DNA from: Brachionus manjavacas
Lineage: Eukaryota > Rotifera > Eurotatoria > Ploima > Brachionidae
DNA length: 64,000 nt
Assembly: GCA_019054805.1 (NCBI GenBank)
Contig: JAHQIY010000007.1
Coordinates: 5,771,501 to 5,835,500 of the forward strand
Direction of reading: 5' to 3'
The notes beneath the pieces were generated by a model that saw nothing but the letters and a program-made list of their open reading frames with translations, did not search any database and was not told the DNA's origin. Both the position numbers and the translations under genes were made by a program. Shown here one piece after another: positions 55,452-64,000 of the stretch. Each line of letters opens with the position of its first letter. The first letter of the stretch is position 1.

Positions 55452-57032
55452 ATGATAGACTTTGATTATTCTAAAGATACAATTGAGTATTACTTGATAC
55501 CAGTTTGTTTTGTTGTTGGTTTTATTGGCAACACATTTGGTTCAATTTGCATTTTATCAAACAAAAAATCACGCCAACGAACTCCACTATTCATTCAAGC
55601 ATCAATAGGTCTATCAGACACATTTCTTCTAATATCCCAAATTCAGCGCTGGCTAGCTGTTTTCTTAGATCAAAGAGCTTTCCTAATAAACAACAGCCTA
55701 TGCAAAGTCTACTTTATGATCCTGAGAAGCTCCATTCTAATCTCATCAGTGCTCACATTTTTTTTGCCTCTAATTAGATTCATTAGTTTGTACCTGGGCA
55801 ATTTCCGCCTGTCGACTTACTCCAATCTGGGCCAAATTTTCTCAAGACTCAGCGTTGCCTACATTTTGTCAATTAGCTTATCGCTGAGCTGGCATGAACT
55901 ATGGACCAGTGGCCTTAAGAACGGTGATGATCCACTGCTCGTAGCTGAACCAGACTACGATTCCGATCTAGCTGAGACCACAACACGCCTAATGGTACAC
56001 CAAAACCTCAAGTGTCACAAAAATGTCATCTCATACAGCATCATTCATGCCATTAACCTAATTTACTTTTTCATTTTGTTTTCCATGTATTCAGGCTCAA
56101 TTGTTTTGTCTTTTTTTTTGTATCTAAAAATGAATAGTGCCAAAAATGTGGTAAACTGGCAAACTCAAAAACCAAAAAGCTGTTCGTTGCCGGTGAACCG
56201 GCCAACTTCTAGCTTGGATCATTTTAACAGAAAAACGTTTAGTTTAGGAGAAATCAGCGGACACTCGTTGAAATTTATTTTTAGAAAAAATTTCCAAATG
56301 CGGCCGAAAAAATTCACCACCTACATTTGTGTTGTCTCGGTTGTATCAGGTATACTTTGTTTGCCCTACGCCATCTTGGATTTGTCCTATTACAAAGATG
56401 CCCAGGTCAACTTCTCCCAAAACTACACCAATTCGAGCACACAAGCTTCATACTCGCTTAATCGGCTACCACTTTTGCTAATTATTATTCCGCACTGCAT
56501 CAAATTCTATCTTTTGTTTGTCTTCTACCCAAAATTTCGGAGACAAATGGGAAATTTTCTCAAGCTTCGACTTTATGTTGATTTTCACATGGTGAAAAAA
56601 CAATTCAAAGCTAGACCTGTTCATGCAAATAATGCAAGAAATAGTTGCGGAAAAAAAGTCAAATTTGTGGTAGTGAACCAGTTGAATTTTGGCAAAGATA
56701 ATCAGCCAGTATTTGAAAAATCAAGGAGAAAAAATTTAAAAATAGACTCTCAAATTTACGCCGAGTTCAGTCAAGGGAGAAGATGTGCTGACAGCGACAG
56801 CGACGGCTCTTCCATAATGGGGTACAATATTTTCCCCAATATCAATCGACCCATGCTAAGCTTATGCAATACCGGAAATTACATTGAAGCTTACGAATTT
56901 GATTTAGTTAATTTACCAATGGTTTCTAGTCCGACCAAAAAAAATCACATCACGTCTTCAAGCACTTTTGATTTTATTGATAAATCCAAATGCTTTTCAA
57001 AAAGCAATTCATCAATCACAACAGCAAAATAG
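55452..57032 (+). CDS. Divergent rhodopsin-like (peptide-type) GPCR, single exon
   Basis: 526 residues from ATG 55452, probably a plasma-membrane receptor. TM1 about 13-36 has GN (N27). TM2 contains GLSD (D56). C84 at the start of TM3 and C188 in loop 2 fit the conserved disulfide. TM4-TM6 are hydrophobic, with CLPY (303-306) in TM6 where CWxP is usual. Three sequons (NFS, NYT, NSS, 320-329) fall in the third outer loop. TM7 about 338-359 lacks NPxxY, and the DRY position reads IRF (108-110). A tail of about 165 residues has basic stretches and an acidic DSDSD run. Overall shape recalls invertebrate FMRFamide-like/orphan peptide receptors, but the ligand cannot be assigned. No signal peptide or intron is seen. 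AATAAA follows at 57077. Confidence 0.85.
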   Translation: MIDFDYSKDTIEYYLIPVCFVVGFIGNTFGSICILSNKKSRQRTPLFIQASIGLSDTFLLISQIQRWLAVFLDQRAFLINNSLCKVYFMILRSSILISSVLTFFLPLIRFISLYLGNFRLSTYSNLGQIFSRLSVAYILSISLSLSWHELWTSGLKNGDDPLLVAEPDYDSDLAETTTRLMVHQNLKCHKNVISYSIIHAINLIYFFILFSMYSGSIVLSFFLYLKMNSAKNVVNWQTQKPKSCSLPVNRPTSSLDHFNRKTFSLGEISGHSLKFIFRKNFQMRPKKFTTYICVVSVVSGILCLPYAILDLSYYKDAQVNFSQNYTNSSTQASYSLNRLPLLLIIIPHCIKFYLLFVFYPKFRRQMGNFLKLRLYVDFHMVKKQFKARPVHANNARNSCGKKVKFVVVNQLNFGKDNQPVFEKSRRKNLKIDSQIYAEFSQGRRCADSDSDGSSIMGYNIFPNINRPMLSLCNTGNYIEAYEFDLVNLPMVSSPTKKNHITSSSTFDFIDKSKCFSKSNSSITTAK

Positions 57033-57076
57033 AAAAATTAATTTTATTGTCTTGTAAAAATATTTTTTTCTATCTT

Positions 57077-57082
57077 AATAAA
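57077..57082 (+). promoter_or_regulatory. Poly(A) signal AATAAA of the second GPCR
   Basis: AATAAA 45 nt after the stop codon (57030-57032). The first such hexamer downstream in the sense direction. Confidence 0.5.
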
Positions 57083-57651
57083 AATGACTTAAAAAATGGT
57101 TTAAATTTTTGTGTTTGAATCACAGAATGTATCTTCTGGTCAAAAAGCATTGGAAAAGTGCCATGTTTCAGATAAAAATATAATTTTTAGTCAATAGTCT
57201 TTTTTTTGAAAATTGAAATATCAAAATTGACTCAACTCGTTTGGAGGAAAGCTTATTTTTCAATATTAGTTTTCTTCTTAAGATAACTAGAATCAAAAAT
57301 GTTCCCTTGAACGAGTTCTGCTTATTCAAAGTAATCATAGAATATAAAACAACGAAAAGAAAATATAAATTTGTTTTTACGTTCTATAAAGTATAATGGA
57401 TAATTACAAAAATATTTAAAGCAGGGATGGTTCACCGGTTCTAAACCGAACCAAATTTTTTGAAAATTAAACCAGATTGTTAATACTTTCAATTTCAAGA
57501 TTAATCAACAGGCTAGTGCCCATGCCTCATGAGACCGATTAACACTTCATTTATTTAATTGATTATTAAAAAAATATATATATATATATATTAAAAGTAT
57601 AAGAAAATAAAAAAAAATTATAGTAATTAAATAGAGTTATTGATTTAATAG

Positions 57652-57998
57652 TCATTTGAAAAAATTTAACAACAAGCTATTTAAGTTAAATAATTCAAAT
57701 TTAGAAACAAAATCTGTGTAAATTAAATTTATGTTATTGAAAATTGAAAGCTTAAATGTTGAAAACTTCAACATTGATCTCTTGATCACAAAGCAATTTA
57801 TTAATCTTGAATAAAAATGTTCAAATGTTTTTTCTCCACTTTTTGATTTGGCCATTGGTTCAATAAGGTTATTGTTGTTCCTTAAAATATAATTCAAATT
57901 TCTTGAGTCATTTTTCTTTAATTTTTCTTTTAAATTTACTGGAGAATTGAAATATTTTTCAAACCAGTTTTTGAAAGCGCTTTTTAAAATTGATCATT
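57652..57998 (-). pseudogene. Open frame inside the R1 element, unrecognised
   Basis: A minus-strand frame is open for about 115 codons, reading SAFKNWFEKYFNSPVNLKEK, then EPMAKSKSGEKTFEHFYSRL and INLIYTDFVSKFELFNLN, with stop at 57652-57654. There is no early ATG; the first is at MAKSKSG. It may be a residue of the protein once encoded by the R1 element, but I know no matching family. Confidence 0.3.
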
Positions 57999-58268
57999 TA
58001 TTTTTAATTGAAATTGTCCAAACGGGTCGATAAACCCTAATTTAAAGTCATAAATGAACATTTAAGGATTGAATTTAAATCAAAATCAAAATGATTATTT
58101 AAATTTTTAAAAAGAATTTTCAATATTTTTTATTCAATTTTACAGATAAAAATTAAACTTTTTCTATTTCACCAAAAAGTTTAATTACAAATATGAAAAT
58201 GCTAACAATTTTCACTTAAATTTTTTTCTATTTGAAATTGGAAAAATATTTGCATAGTATTTTTTGCA

Positions 58269-58750
58269 CAGTGATGGGAGTTTTCTCTATAGTCTAGTTG
58301 ACTAAATTTTAGCCGACTTAACTAAAATTAATAGCTAAAGTTTAATTTTTATGGAAAAATTTTTACAAAATAATATTTATAACTTAGATTTAAACTTTAA
58401 AGAAATTAGCATTATTATTTTTTGTAATTTGATTGTATAAATTTTTTTCTTCATTAATATTAAATTTTCCATAAAAAAAAGTCAAATAAATTTTTTCTAA
58501 AATTTTTATTTTTTTCTCACTATTCCCCTTATGTTTCCCATGATTTCCCGCTATCCATTTATTGTCTCACTAAGATATCTCACTCCTCCGACAACAACTA
58601 TTTTCTTCATAAAATAATTCTGATCCCGAAATCGACTAAACTAAAAATTAGTTGACCAAAAATTAGTCGACTAAGAATTAGTAAACTTATTTTTAGTCGC
58701 CTTAATTTTAGCCGACTAAACTAAATTAGTTAAGTTAAAACCCATCACTA
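58269..58750. mobile_element. hAT-like MITE with 8-bp TSD
   Basis: The left end CAGTGATGGGAGTTTT and the right end (reverse complement TAGTGATGGGTTTT) are TIRs. Flanking 8-mers TTTTTGCA (58261-58268) and CTTTTGCA (58751-58758) match at 7 of 8, the TSD length of hAT elements. The subterminal parts are rich in TTAGTCGACTAA-type motifs. The 482-bp element has no ORF. The R1 arm it splits is uninterrupted at 42610-42827, confirming the insertion. Confidence 0.8.
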
Positions 58751-58809
58751 CTTTTGCAATGTTATTTTAACAGTAGATATATTTTGTAATTCAAACAAAA
58801 AAAAATTAA

Positions 58810-60010
58810 TGTTATGGTCATACCTATAACCATAGCTTCTCTCAGATTTAAAAAGAATCTTAGGGTCAAAATTTTCGCTAACTTTCTTGCATCTAAAAAA
58901 TAGGCTTTTGATTCCTTTATAGTAAAACTCAACTGATTTTGAATCTAGAAACCGATAAACCTAATTTTTCACTTATTCTAGATTTTTGAATTTTTCGTCG
59001 TGAAGGTCATGCTGTATAGACCTAAATGGATCTTGGATCAATGCTGCAATCTGGGCTGAATTGACTCAATCAAGTTTATTCTTTGTAATTAGTGACTTTA
59101 GACCTAAAATTTAAATTTCATCCTGATTGTTAAACAATGGATAGTGTTTTTATCTCTTAAACTTTATAAATAAACTTTTTTAAAACTTTTTCCCTTGGTA
59201 TTTTTTTTAATTTTTTCAATCGAAAAAAGTTGATTCAAATCTAGATAAAGCATCAAAGTCAGGTGTTATTTGGCAAAGTGAAATTCATGATCGAATTTTA
59301 CAATTTTAAATATGCTCAAATTATTTTAAATGCGAAATTGATTGCACTGCAGGTTTGGACAAATTGAGAGACAGTGAAGAAAATAAAATTAGAAAAAGAA
59401 AAATTCTCAAAGTTTTGATACCACAAGGATAACTAAATAGCCAGTATCAGCTTTTCTAACTGTTTTAAATTACTCAATGCAATGCTTTGACTTACCTTAA
59501 ATTATAAAAATTTGTTTCTCAATTTGAAGACATTCGAATGTGACTGTTTAATAAAAGTGTGCAAAAAATTATCATTTTATTAAGCAAAAACATTGACGGG
59601 TCATTTTGGTCCATGTGGTCCTAAACGGAATAAAAAAAAATGATCCTTTAGGTGTTAAATTAATTTTGTGTGAACAAAAATAAACCTTTACTACCATGGT
59701 GGATGAATTAGGAGAACGTTTTATTAAACAATAGGAAATCTTCAAAAAATCCTTAATAAAAATTTTGATAAAATTTTTTAAAATTGATCTATTAGAAAAA
59801 AAATCTTAAAAAAAATTCTTAAATTTTAAATATTTGATTAAAATTGTTTAAAATCACTGCAGTCGAAATTTATCAATGTTTTAAAATTATCTGCAAATCG
59901 ATATCATTTTATAAATTCCTAATTCTTTGCTGCAAGCCATTTAGTAATTGATAAGAATTTTTTCAACTAAAAATTATTTTAAATAAAAAACAAGATACAC
60001 TAAAATTTTT
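58810..60010. other. Intergenic, AT-rich
   Basis: No gene or bounded element. A short stretch near 59690 (TTTACTACCAT and GATGAATTA) resembles 43070-43090, perhaps a shared repeat scrap. Confidence 0.4.
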
Positions 60011-60016
60011 TTTATT
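60011..60016 (-). promoter_or_regulatory. Poly(A) signal of the GUCT-domain gene
   Basis: AATAAA on the minus strand 12 nt beyond the end of the coding frame at 60029; rather close to the stop but plausible. Confidence 0.4.
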
Positions 60017-60028
60017 TTTTATAACTTT

Positions 60029-61027
60029 TTAATCATCAAAAGTGATTTTTTTATTATTTCCTTGATTGAATCCTCCACCACCGCCTCCTCGAGAGCCAAA
60101 TCCGCCTCTTCCACTGTTGAAGCCACCGCGACCACCTCCTCTAGGACCACCTCTGCCCCTGCCATTAAAGCCACCACCGCCTCCTCGAGGTCCACCGCGG
60201 CCTCTGCCATTAAAGCCGCCGCCGCCTCCTCCGCCACCACTGCTATTTCCTTCTTCTAGCTCTGGCAATTCATCGCTTGGAGACAATGGATTCATTTCCA
60301 ACGAAGCCGTATTATACCATTTCTCCTGGATCACATCATCGTATTTGCTCGGTATATCGAACACGAGACACATGTGATCTTTGGAAAAAGTTATGTGTGA
60401 CACAGCCCTATCTCCCTCTTCTTCACCTAGGATTCTTTTTATAATACCAAATCCGAATGACTTTCCGCGGATTTCCTCATCTTTTTTGACCAGACAATAA
60501 GTGGTGTATCCCTCGCGTTGAGTCAACAGTGAAACTGGAGTGACTTTGTGAGCACCGGTCAAGCACACCAAGGCAGCAGCCAGAGGTCTGATTGAGTCGT
60601 TTTTATGCTTTTTGGCAAGATTTTCTGCCGAAGATCTAAACTGTTCAATCAATTCATCCGAGATTCCTTGGAGTTCCTTCAAAACTTTGTCCAACTTGGC
60701 ATTGTCTACATGAGACACTCCATTCTCAGACTCGGAATGTGACCGCTTTTTATTTGATTTAATAACTAGTTCAGCATCTTCTTCTTCTTCTTCTTCTTCT
60801 TCTTGCCCATTCTCGGCCTGTTCAACTGGCTCCTCTTTTACTTCTTGGTCGCTTTCTGGCTCCACCTCTTGTTTGGCTGCCTTATTCTTGGACTTCTTCT
60901 TTTTCTTTTTGGGACTTTCTTCTACAGGCTCGACAGCTTGTTCTGGCTCCTCTTGTTCTTGTTGCTCATTTGCAACCTGTTCTTCTTCTTCTTCTTCTCT
61001 CTTCTGCTTCTTGTTTTTTTTGCCCAT
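60029..61027 (-). CDS. GUCT-domain, RGG-rich protein related to the C-terminus of DDX21/DDX50, without helicase core
   Basis: 332 residues from ATG 61025-61027. Residues 1-95 alternate lysine-rich (KKKKKKSKNK) and glutamate-rich runs, as in nucleolar proteins and the DDX21 N-terminus. Residues about 105-145 (DELIEQFRSSAENLAKKH) and 146-245 match the segment leading into, and the body of, the GUCT domain: PLAAALVCLTGAH, SLLTQREGYTTY, MCLVFDIPSKYDDVIQEKW, then ELPELEEG. Residues 263-322 are a GGGGFNGRGRGGPRGG-type RNA-binding tail. DDX21 is normally about 700-800 residues with two RecA domains before GUCT; none is present and the frame is continuous, so the helicase is truly absent from this ORF. 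An RNA-binding nucleolar role is inferred. It may be a helicase-less paralogue, possibly from a retrocopy or exon-loss event. Confidence 0.85.
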   Translation of the reverse strand: MGKKNKKQKREEEEEEQVANEQQEQEEPEQAVEPVEESPKKKKKKSKNKAAKQEVEPESDQEVKEEPVEQAENGQEEEEEEEEDAELVIKSNKKRSHSESENGVSHVDNAKLDKVLKELQGISDELIEQFRSSAENLAKKHKNDSIRPLAAALVCLTGAHKVTPVSLLTQREGYTTYCLVKKDEEIRGKSFGFGIIKRILGEEEGDRAVSHITFSKDHMCLVFDIPSKYDDVIQEKWYNTASLEMNPLSPSDELPELEEGNSSGGGGGGGGFNGRGRGGPRGGGGGFNGRGRGGPRGGGRGGFNSGRGGFGSRGGGGGGFNQGNNKKITFDD

Positions 61028-61970
61028 TTTTAAAAAATATTTGCTTGGTTATTTCTAAAAAGTTTACACGAGGATTTTAAAAATTTAGGGAAAAATGGCT
61101 GTTTTGTGAAGAAAAATTTTATGAATGAATTTAAATTCATGTTGCAGCTTAATTTATAGACAAATTGAATTTTTTTTTCATTAGACTGCATTCTAAAGCT
61201 GAAAAATACAAAACATATTTTATTTGTTGATTCACGTTTTTTTTCAAGACACATTTTCTAGGTTTTAGTCTTAACTAGTATTTTTTTATTTTGTCGTGTC
61301 AAAGTTTTCAAAACAAATTCTTATCTTAATCTAAATGCTTATTTATAATATTTTTAAAAATAATTTTGTGCAAAATTTATTTCAAGCACTTTGGCATTGA
61401 AAAAAAAAATTTTAATTTTTGTTTTGTTAAATTAAAACATTAATCTATAAATTGATTCTTAGCCATTATTGTGCGTATTCTACTGTGATCAATGATGCAT
61501 TTTATTAGATTACTATATCTTAGTAACTAAAGGGCTATTCAATTTTTGAGAATTTTTTTTGAAAATAAAAATACCGTAAACTCTTGTTCATAGCATGTAA
61601 TACTTATAATTATTAGGTTTTACGGGTATAATTAAATACCATATAAACCGAAAAGGGGGTATTTTTTAAATGACGATGCCTGGTTTTAATTGCGCAATTA
61701 TAATCAAAACATCTTAAAAATTCAGTTTATTTTTGTTTTAATTTTTTTATAAAAAATTTATTTTTCAAGAGAAATTTTTTTTATTCTAATTCATATTTTT
61801 TTGCTTTAAAAAACCTCAAACACAAAATCAAAAAAATTTTTTTGTTGTAAATCTTTATAAAAAATTAAAAAGATATATGAGATGTGCCTCAGACAATTTT
61901 TTTTCAAATATTCTTATAAATTTGTATGTGCTGATTTAGAATTTATGTAATTCAGCTCAGTATACTTGAC
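61028..61970. other. 5' flank of the GUCT-domain gene
   Basis: AT-rich with no other gene seen. No convincing TATA or initiator can be distinguished from background. Confidence 0.4.
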
Positions 61971-62437
61971 TTTTTCATGCTTTATAATCAATCAAAGTTT
62001 TGGTACATTTTAGCTGGGAATCTTTCTTTTTAGTTCTACAAAAGTGATATGGATACTTTTTTATCCCTGGTAAAAAGTTTTGTTGAACAATTTTCTTTAA
62101 GGAATCTGAAAATTAAATTAATTTTTTGGTAACTTTAATAGTTTTATCAAAATCAAACAAAATAAAAGGTGTTTGCCTTTAAGAGTCTCTGGAGTAAAAT
62201 ATCCCCAACTCAAAAATTTTCAGAGATACTTTTTTTTAAACATTTTTGTCTCTTAACAACATATTAAAAATTCTAAGACCGCAAACATTCACTTGATTCC
62301 TTTAGATAAGATCAAAATTTAAAAAACGTAATTAATTTGTTTTTTTATTAGAAAAAAATATCACTTTTATAGAACTAAAAAAGAAAGATTCCCAGCAAAA
62401 ATGTGCCAAAACTTTGATTGATTATAAAGCATGAAAA
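61971..62437. repeat. Inverted repeat with about 80-bp arms
   Basis: 61971-62050 (TTTTTCATGCTTTATAATCA, AGCTGGGAATCTTTCTTTTT, AAAAGTGATAT) matches the reverse complement of 62358-62437 at about 90% or more by eye. The spacer is about 300 bp and has no ORF. Probably a MITE or foldback element. Confidence 0.75.
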
Positions 62438-63548
62438 TATTTTTTAAAACATAAACTCTTTTAAAATAATTTTATGTAAGTTTAACCACTTTTTTTTTTA
62501 GTTTTTTACAATCTTTTAGCAAACTCGCCTTAAATCTACATTTCATCCCTAATTTATACTGAGTTGTATTAAATATGAACTATTTCAGTATTTGATGCTT
62601 TTTAAAATTGAGTACAAACTGTTCAGAATGAGGCTTTCTTGTTGATATGGTCGGATCGTTTTAAATGTAGATCAATTTATATAATTCAAAATTGTTTTTA
62701 TTTACTTATTCATCGCTGACGCCAGAGTTGAAAATTATATCAGTTTTTCTTAATACTCTTATTATGATTAAAAAAATTTAATTTCAATTCATTAGGTTTT
62801 TTTGGAATTTGAGTTTGAATTATTGTAATTGTCTTTGGGAAAAAATATCTCCTTTTTTAGATAATAATTAAATGTAACTATTTTGGGTCATAATTGCGCA
62901 AGAGATTAATATCAAAATTTTGGATTCAAAAAGAAATTTCTTTAAAGATTAATTTTTTTTGATAAATTGAGCTCAAATTTTAGACTGTTCTCTGCGTAAT
63001 CGATGAAAATAACAATTTCAAACAGCAAGAGATAATCACAATTTTTTTTCATAAAAAATCAAATTAAAATCAAGTTAACATTTTTTAAGGAATTTCCTTT
63101 ATTTTTAACATTTTTAAAAGTTAAAAATGTTTTGGCTGACCTGTGGTTGATCACGACAAGTTGTTAGTAAAAAATGTACGAAACCATCAAAAAATATTTG
63201 TACAACTTTATAAAAAGTAACCAAAAGTTTAAAATTCAACTTTATTATATAATTTTTATTTATTTTAGAGCTAGGATCAGCCTGATTTTAAATTTTGAAA
63301 AAAATTGGGAAAGGTCTTGTCCACTCTTATAGCAAATTAAACTAAACTTTTGTACCATTTTTTATTCTACATGTAGTCGGATATTCGACCATTTTAAAAG
63401 GAAAAACTAGAGTATATTAAATGCTCACATAGGTCTTCTTTTTTTCATTTAGAATGTTCCAAATCTTACATTCCCAAAAGTAAACCTTGGTGCTGTTTGA
63501 AATGTAAAAATAAAAAATAATTCTTATTTTTATTATTTTCTTTTAATT
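62438..63548. other. AT-rich stretch, nothing assigned
   Basis: No recognisable feature. Confidence 0.4.
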
Positions 63549-63559
63549 ATCCATAAAAA

Positions 63560-63631
63560 GCAAGCAGAGGATCGAGGGTCCTCATTATCCACTAGGATAG
63601 AAAAGGGACAATTATTATTATTATTATTATC
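63560..63631 (+). mobile_element. 72-bp internally deleted SINE with perfect 11-bp TSD
   Basis: GCAAGCAGAGGATCGAGGGT from the tRNA-like head is joined directly to CCTCATTATCCACTAGGATA and GGGACAATT(ATT)n from the SINE's 3' end. The B box is lost at the junction. Identical 11-mers ATCCATAAAAA flank it (63549-63559 and 63632-63642). It is therefore one recent retrotransposition event of a shortened RNA. Confidence 0.88.
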
Positions 63632-63798
63632 ATCCATAAAAATACTATACTTTCCTGATTTTTTCTATTATTGTTTAAGTTTTTTATTTTGTATTATTTT
63701 ATTTTAAAAATTATATTAAGTAATTTACACGTAACCTGTCACTGTTTCATACAAAAATTTAGTATCCAAATAAGTATTTTTTTAGATAAATTTTATGT

Positions 63799-63921
63799 GT
63801 CTCTAATCGCTTTAGCTTATTAAACATATTTTATGTGGACGTAGCTATGGCTATTTACACATTTATATGTGTTGGAAGAATAGGCTACGTCCACATATTT
63901 TATCTGGACGGAGTCACACTG
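63799..63921. mobile_element. Tc1/mariner-like mini-element (palindromic), left end diverged
   Basis: TATGTGGACGTAGC (63832-63845) and GCTACGTCCACATA (63884-63897) are perfect inverted 14-mers enclosing a smaller hairpin ACACAT-TTAT-ATGTGT. The right end, reverse complemented, starts CAGTGTGACTCCGTCCAGAT and is followed by TA (63922-63923), as for Tc1/mariner termini. A matching outer left end is not visible. Confidence 0.55.
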
Positions 63922-64000
63922 TAAAAAAAAATATGAGATAAAGAAAAAAATAAACTAATCTCAACTTTTTTTTCATTATACGATGGTATAATTTTTTATG

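Larger units (their letters stand above)
57105..58805. mobile_element. Second R1 long-TIR copy, flanked by TTAA, with a nested hAT-like MITE
   Basis: The left end (57105: ATTTTTGTGTTTGAATCACA, AATGTATCTTCTGG) and the right end (to 58805: ATATTTTGTAATTCAAACAA) are inverted matches to the R1 family ends. TTAA lies on both sides (57101-57104 and 58806-58809). The right arm (58090 on) is interrupted by the MITE at 58269-58750. Inside, a minus-strand frame is open from about 57998 to 57652. Confidence 0.6.

Noticed and set aside
60062-60377. Plus-strand proline- or serine/threonine-rich open frames opposite the GUCT gene
   Set aside because: They are antisense images of the glycine/RGG-coding tail and have no independent motifs.
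60803-61058. Plus-strand hydrophobic Leu/Phe-rich frames resembling membrane proteins
   Set aside because: Antisense of the Glu/Lys-rich N-terminus of the GUCT protein; hydrophobicity is an artefact of reversed GAA/AAG codons.

Overview
The window is eukaryotic and looks like gene-poor DNA of a small protostome invertebrate. It is extremely AT-rich: most of it looks like about one fifth G+C by eye, with coding exons clearly richer. It carries a tyramine/octopamine-type amine receptor, an intron-interrupted gene, poly(A) signals, a tRNA-derived SINE, many decayed non-LTR retrotransposons and many terminal-inverted-repeat (TIR) elements. There is no sign of bacterial operons, CRISPR or rRNA. 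A monogonont rotifer such as Brachionus is my best guess from composition and repeat content, but the sequence does not prove it.

Three host genes are well supported. (1) An aminergic GPCR on the minus strand is split in two: exon 1 (12941-13187, signal peptide and extracellular N-terminus) joins exon 2 (7523-8988) across an intron of about 4 kb. The join completes TM1 in frame and gives 570 residues. (2) A single-exon, divergent rhodopsin-like GPCR lies at 55452-57032 (+), with a degenerate DRY site, no NPxxY and a long tail. (3) A minus-strand single-exon gene at 60029-61027 encodes a charged N-terminus, a GUCT domain of the DDX21/DDX50 type and a glycine/RGG-rich tail, with no DEAD-box helicase core.

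The rest is mobile DNA and its debris. From left to right: a hAT/ZMYM1-like transposase broken by a short tandem repeat (1-1074); a pogo/Tigger remnant (3407-4095) inserted in a dispersed long-TIR repeat; a minus-strand LINE (about 4302-6150) split by a complete tRNA-derived SINE (4621-4900) with target-site duplications (TSDs); a second LINE piece and an 80-bp (TAA)n tail (6690-7183); LINE 3' ends and a TIR element inside the receptor intron; a LINE with most of its reverse transcriptase (20406-21889); several LINE C-terminal remnants (26-32 kb); out-of-order pieces of a KRBA2-like integrase element (30.9-32.4 kb); SINE fragments; a GC-rich repeat (37.2-37.6 kb); a 1.4-kb long-TIR repeat carrying two severely 5'-truncated LINE 3' ends; a near-perfect 170-bp inverted repeat (44292-44705); nested inverted repeats next to the second GPCR (53.1-55.05 kb); and a hAT-like MITE with an 8-bp TSD (58269-58750).

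Two themes recur. LINE 3' ends of several sequence families share one layout: a short perfect hairpin whose sequence differs between families, followed by a simple A-rich or trinucleotide tail. Insertions are also nested, so paralogous empty sites and TSDs can be read in the window itself. Large stretches (13-20, 22-26, 32.4-36.6 and 46-50.7 kb) hold nothing I can assign beyond AT-rich, low-complexity DNA.
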